Source of the DNA: Clostridia bacterium
GTDB taxonomy: Bacteria; Bacillota; Clostridia; Christensenellales; Aristaeellaceae
DNA: 64,000 nt
Assembly (NCBI GenBank): GCA_017547805.1
Contig: JAFYOR010000022.1
Span: 1-64,000, forward strand
Direction of reading: 5' to 3'
A model generated the notes under the pieces. It was not told the DNA's origin. It saw only the letters and a list, made by a program, of their open reading frames with translations, and did not search any database. Shown piece after piece: positions 60,621-64,000 of the stretch (its first letter is position 1; every line of letters starts with the position of its first letter). The translations under genes and the position numbers were made by a program.

Positions 60621-62505
60621 CAAGTTCCGCGATCTCGTTATACAGATCCGCATAGCGCCCGCCCTGCGCAAGCAGCTCTTCGTGCGTGCCGCGCTCGACG
60701 ATCCGCCCCTTTTCAAGCACCATGATGGCATTCGCCTTGCGGACGGTGGAAAGCCGGTGGGCGATGACAAACGTTGTGCGGCTTTCCATCAGGGCGTCCA
60801 TGCCCCGGTCAATCAGCCGCTCTGTACGCGTATCGACGGATGAGGTCGCCTCGTCAAGGACGAGAATCGGCGCTTTGCTGATCGCCGCGCGCGCGATGTT
60901 AAGCAGCTGGCGCTGTCCCTGCGAAAGGTTCGCGCCGTCGTTTTCCAGCATCGTATCATAGCCGTGCTCCAGCTGCATGATAAAGCCATGCGCGGAAGCC
61001 GCCTTCGCCGCCGCAATCACTTCATCGTCCGTCGCATCAAGCCTGCCGTAACGGATGTTCTCGCGCACGGTGCCGGTGAACAGATGCGTATCCTGCAGAA
61101 CCATCGCGATGTTCTGACGCAGCTGTGCGCGCGGTATCTTCTCAATCGGCACGCCGTCCACGGTGATTTCGCCCTGCTCAATCTCGTAGAAACGGGAAAG
61201 CAGGTTTGTTACCGTCGTCTTGCCCGCGCCGGTGGAGCCGACAAACGCAATCCGCTGTCCCGGCTTGGCGTAGAGAGAAATATCATGGAGCACAGGCACA
61301 CCGGGCACATAGCCGAAGTTCACGTTTTTGAGGATCACATGGCCTTCGATTTTCTCCATGGGTTGATTGTCGGCGTCCGCGCCCTCTTCAAGCTCATCCA
61401 GCACCTCAAACACGCGCTCCGCGCCCGCCAGCGCGGCAAAGACCGTGTTCATCTGCATGGAGATCAGGTTGATCGGGCGGTTGAAATGGCGGGTGTAATT
61501 GAGCGAGACGGTCAGGCCGCCGATGTCAAAGCCGCGCAGGACAACCATGATCGCGCCGACGCACGCCGTGATGGCATAGATCAGGTTGCACAGCTGGTGT
61601 GTCACCGGACCCATGATGCCCGCGCGGAACTGCGCGCGGATCTGCGCGGCGCACAATTTCGTGTTGAGCTCGGCAAACTCGCCGTTGACAATCTCCTCAT
61701 GCGCAAAAACCTTGACAACCTTCTGTCCGGAAATCGTTTCCTCCGCATAGCCGTTGAGCATGCCCAGATACTTCTGCTGTTCCTTGTAGGCGCCGCGGCT
61801 GCGCTTGATGATCTCCTTGCTGGCAAACATCAATACCGGCGTCATCACAATCGTGATGGACGCCAGCAGCGGGCTGGTGTACACCATCAGCACGACGGTA
61901 CCAAACAGCGTGATCGCGCCGGAAATGATCTGCATGAGCGTGGTGTTGAGCATTTCGCCCACGGTGTCCACGTCGTTGGTGAAGCGGGACATGATGTCGC
62001 CTGCGGGATGCGTGTCAAAATAGCGCACGGGAAGGCGCATCATCTTATCCATGAGCGTCTGGCGCATATCATGCAGCGCGCGCTGGGAGACGCTGAGCAT
62101 GATGCGCTGGCGCAGAAACTGCGTGACAACCGCCACGGCATAGATCGCCGCCATCACCGCAAGGCCCGCTGTCAGGCCGCGCAGTCTTCCCGTCAGGTCC
62201 GTCTCAAGCGGATCATAATACAGAAAGCTGTTCATGATCGGGCGCAGGATATACGAGCTGGCCAGCGTAAAGACGGTGCAGATCACCGCACAGGCCATCG
62301 CCGCAAACAGCATCTTCTTTTCCTTCGCCAGATACGCCCACAGACGCAGGATCGTCTTTTTCATCTCCTTGGGCTTGCCGCTTGCGCCCATCGCGCTGCC
62401 GCGGCCCGCGCCGCGGCCCATGGTCATGTCCTTTTTCTGCGGACCGGAAGAGGCGGAGGAAGCCGCATAGCGCGCCTCAAGACGCGATTTCTGTTCGTTA
62501 TTCAT
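60616..62505 (-). CDS. ABC exporter, fused membrane and ATPase domains (heterodimer subunit 2)
   Basis: 629 residues. A ~50-residue Gly/Ala/Ser-rich N-terminal tail precedes six spans (about 60-340) and an ATPase domain. Walker A is GSTGAGKTTVTN, the signature LSQGQRQLLNIARA (Gln in place of Gly) and Walker B ILVLDEATSSVDT. ATG 62505 follows AAAGGAGGA and overlaps the partner gene by 8 bp. Pairs of this kind export drugs, lipids or peptides as heterodimers. The substrate is unknown. Confidence 0.9.
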   Translation of the reverse strand: MNNEQKSRLEARYAASSASSGPQKKDMTMGRGAGRGSAMGASGKPKEMKKTILRLWAYLAKEKKMLFAAMACAVICTVFTLASSYILRPIMNSFLYYDPLETDLTGRLRGLTAGLAVMAAIYAVAVVTQFLRQRIMLSVSQRALHDMRQTLMDKMMRLPVRYFDTHPAGDIMSRFTNDVDTVGEMLNTTLMQIISGAITLFGTVVLMVYTSPLLASITIVMTPVLMFASKEIIKRSRGAYKEQQKYLGMLNGYAEETISGQKVVKVFAHEEIVNGEFAELNTKLCAAQIRAQFRAGIMGPVTHQLCNLIYAITACVGAIMVVLRGFDIGGLTVSLNYTRHFNRPINLISMQMNTVFAALAGAERVFEVLDELEEGADADNQPMEKIEGHVILKNVNFGYVPGVPVLHDISLYAKPGQRIAFVGSTGAGKTTVTNLLSRFYEIEQGEITVDGVPIEKIPRAQLRQNIAMVLQDTHLFTGTVRENIRYGRLDATDDEVIAAAKAASAHGFIMQLEHGYDTMLENDGANLSQGQRQLLNIARAAISKAPILVLDEATSSVDTRTERLIDRGMDALMESRTTFVIAHRLSTVRKANAIMVLEKGRIVERGTHEELLAQGGRYADLYNEIAELE

Positions 62506-64000
62506 GCGCGTCCTCCTTTCTGTCCCGCTGGGAATCGCAGATCTCCGCATACGTGGGACAGGAAGCAAGAAGCGCCTCATGCCTGCCCATGCCCACAATA
62601 CGCCCCTCGTCCATGACGATGATCCTGTCCGCATCGGCGATGGAGTCAATGCGCTGGGCGATGATGATCTTCGTCACGCCCGGCATCTCCTCGCGCAGCG
62701 CGCGCCGGATTGCGGCGTCCGTTTTGGTGTCCACAGCGCTGGTGGAGTCGTCAAGAATCAGCACCTGCGGCTTTTTAAGCAGCGCGCGGGCGATACACAG
62801 CCGCTGCTTCTGCCCGCCGGAAAGCGTGGTGCCGCCGCGGCCCAGCTCCGTTTCATATCCATCCGGGAAGGAGCGGATGAACTCATCCGCCTGCGCCAGC
62901 TTCGCCGCATGGATGATTTCCTCATCCGTTGCATCCGGATTGCCCCAGCGCAGGTTTTCCGCAATGGTGCCTGAAAAGAGCGTGTTCTTCTGCAGGACAA
63001 CCGAAATGCTCTCGCGCAGGGCAGCAAGCGGCAGTTCTCTTACATCCGTGCCGTCCACCAGCACGCGGCCTTCGTCCGGATCATACAGGCGGGGAATCAT
63101 GGAGACAAGCGTCGTCTTGCCGCTGCCCGTAGAGCCGACGATGCCCACCAGCTCGCCCGGCTGAATGTCCGCGTTCACGCCGCTGAGCACCATACCCGGG
63201 CTGTTCTTGAAATACCGGAAGGAAACGTTTTCAAACGCGATCCTGCCGCTGCTTACCCGGCGGTCATGCCCCGCATCCGGCGCATCCGCGATGTCGGGCA
63301 CGGTGGAAAGCACCTCGCCGATGCGCCGGTGAGACGCCGCGGCGCGCGTGCCCTGCAGCACGAGGTTGGCCACAAAATCAAGCCCGTTGAGCACCTGGGA
63401 CAGGTAGGTGATGAATGCCGTCAGCGTGCCCAGCTCCATGGACCCCACCATGATCTGCCGGCCGGAAATATAGACGACCAGCAGCGTCGTCACGTTGATC
63501 GCCAGCGCGGACGCGGGCTGCAAAAGCAGCATCATCTTCAGCGCGGAAACACTCTTTTTCATCAGTTCGGAATTGATCGCCGCAAACTGCGCCCGCTCAT
63601 ACTGCTCGCGGACAAACGACTTGATCACGCGCATGGAAATAATCGTTTCGCCCAGATCCGTGTTGAGCTCATCCAGCTGCTTCTGCATGCGCGTGTAGCG
63701 CGGGGACGCGCTGATGATGATCGCCGCGATGGCGCAGGCCAGCAGCGCCACCACCACCAGCATCACGCGCGCAAGCGTCTGATTGAGCCGGAAGGACATG
63801 ACCAGCGCGCCGACGATCATAATCGGGCTTCTGAACATGCCGCGCAGGCAGCTCTGGCTGAAATTCTGGATCTGCGTCACGTCGTTGGTGATGCGCGTGA
63901 TCAGCGAACCGGTGGTGAAACGGTCGATATCCGAAAAGGACAGCGTCTGAACCTTTCTGAACGTATCGCCGCGTACCCCGGCCGCCAGATGGGAAGCGCC
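62498..64000 (-). CDS. ABC exporter, fused membrane and ATPase domains (heterodimer subunit 1), N-terminus outside the window
   Basis: The frame stays open to the right edge, so the start lies beyond 64000. About 500 residues are visible. The membrane domain includes SDIDRFTTGSLITRITNDV, the usual coupling region. The ATPase domain has Walker A GSTGSGKTTLVS, signature LSGGQKQRLCIARAL and Walker B VLILDDSTSAVDT, where Asp replaces the catalytic Glu after Walker B. One degenerate and one consensus ATP site is typical of heterodimeric exporters, and the partner gene overlaps its end. Confidence 0.9.
   Translation of the reverse strand, partial: GASHLAAGVRGDTFRKVQTLSFSDIDRFTTGSLITRITNDVTQIQNFSQSCLRGMFRSPIMIVGALVMSFRLNQTLARVMLVVVALLACAIAAIIISASPRYTRMQKQLDELNTDLGETIISMRVIKSFVREQYERAQFAAINSELMKKSVSALKMMLLLQPASALAINVTTLLVVYISGRQIMVGSMELGTLTAFITYLSQVLNGLDFVANLVLQGTRAAASHRRIGEVLSTVPDIADAPDAGHDRRVSSGRIAFENVSFRYFKNSPGMVLSGVNADIQPGELVGIVGSTGSGKTTLVSMIPRLYDPDEGRVLVDGTDVRELPLAALRESISVVLQKNTLFSGTIAENLRWGNPDATDEEIIHAAKLAQADEFIRSFPDGYETELGRGGTTLSGGQKQRLCIARALLKKPQVLILDDSTSAVDTKTDAAIRRALREEMPGVTKIIIAQRIDSIADADRIIVMDEGRIVGMGRHEALLASCPTYAEICDSQRDRKEDAHE

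Noticed and set aside
60088..60725. Open frames across the 97-bp tandem repeats
   Set aside because: 97 is not a multiple of three, so each unit is read in a different frame. The peptides are low-information and the run ends in a terminator and a repeat.

Overview
The window (64 kb, G+C clearly above 55%) looks like a chromosomal segment of an uncultured-type, anaerobic, spore-forming gut Clostridia (Oscillospirales/Christensenellales-like). Evidence: a sigK-type late sporulation sigma factor, a YhcN/YlaJ sporulation lipoprotein, a CD1247-type zinc protein next to efp, formate-tetrahydrofolate ligase with a formate channel, and a ZTP riboswitch. There is no phage, insertion sequence, CRISPR array, tRNA or rRNA gene. 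The species cannot be named from the sequence.

Layout. 1-6.3 kb (+): the end of an M20 amidohydrolase, an MTA/SAH-deaminase-like amidohydrolase, and a polyamine-type ABC transporter in the order permease, ATPase, binding protein, gap, permease. 6.4-19 kb (+): a purine and one-carbon island: purE, a purF homologue without the glutaminase cysteine, purM, purN, a PurO-type IMP cyclohydrolase, a stand-alone AICAR formyltransferase (PurV), purD, guaB, then a ZTP riboswitch in front of fhs and a formate/nitrite transporter. Fhs supplies 10-formyl-THF to PurN and PurV, and ZTP reports its shortage. 20-21.7 kb (+): an SseB-like protein and an acetyltransferase. 22-34.3 kb (-): housekeeping and sporulation genes (nucleoside kinase, HI0933 flavoprotein, RpiR regulator, surE, two VanW proteins, CD1247-like protein, efp, sigK, bcp, YczE-like protein). 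34.3-46.7 kb (-): a glycan-use locus with an Opp-type importer, a HAD protein, GH105, GH38 and a lyase-like toroid protein. A divergent AraC regulator and an MFS carrier follow to 49.3 kb (+). 49.5-52.3 kb (-): a FecBCD-type metal-chelate or cobalamin importer with a structured leader. 52.7-64 kb: an SRAP DNA-protein crosslink protein, three related secreted proteins with leucine-rich repeats and/or CxxC zinc clusters, AzlCD, MutT, a secreted transglutaminase-like protein and a heterodimeric ABC exporter that runs off the right edge.

The most unusual content is between the genes. At least four families of palindromic intergenic repeats occur. Family A abuts stop codons and consists of two hairpins with conserved cores and outer stems that change by compensation. 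Family B is a roughly 70-240 bp mosaic of covarying hairpins, found in both orientations. Family C is a roughly 175 bp element present twice in opposite orientation. Family E lies just upstream of two start codons. A 97-bp unit that begins with the A hairpin is tandemly triplicated at 60.1 kb. The compensatory changes imply that the folded form is what is maintained.
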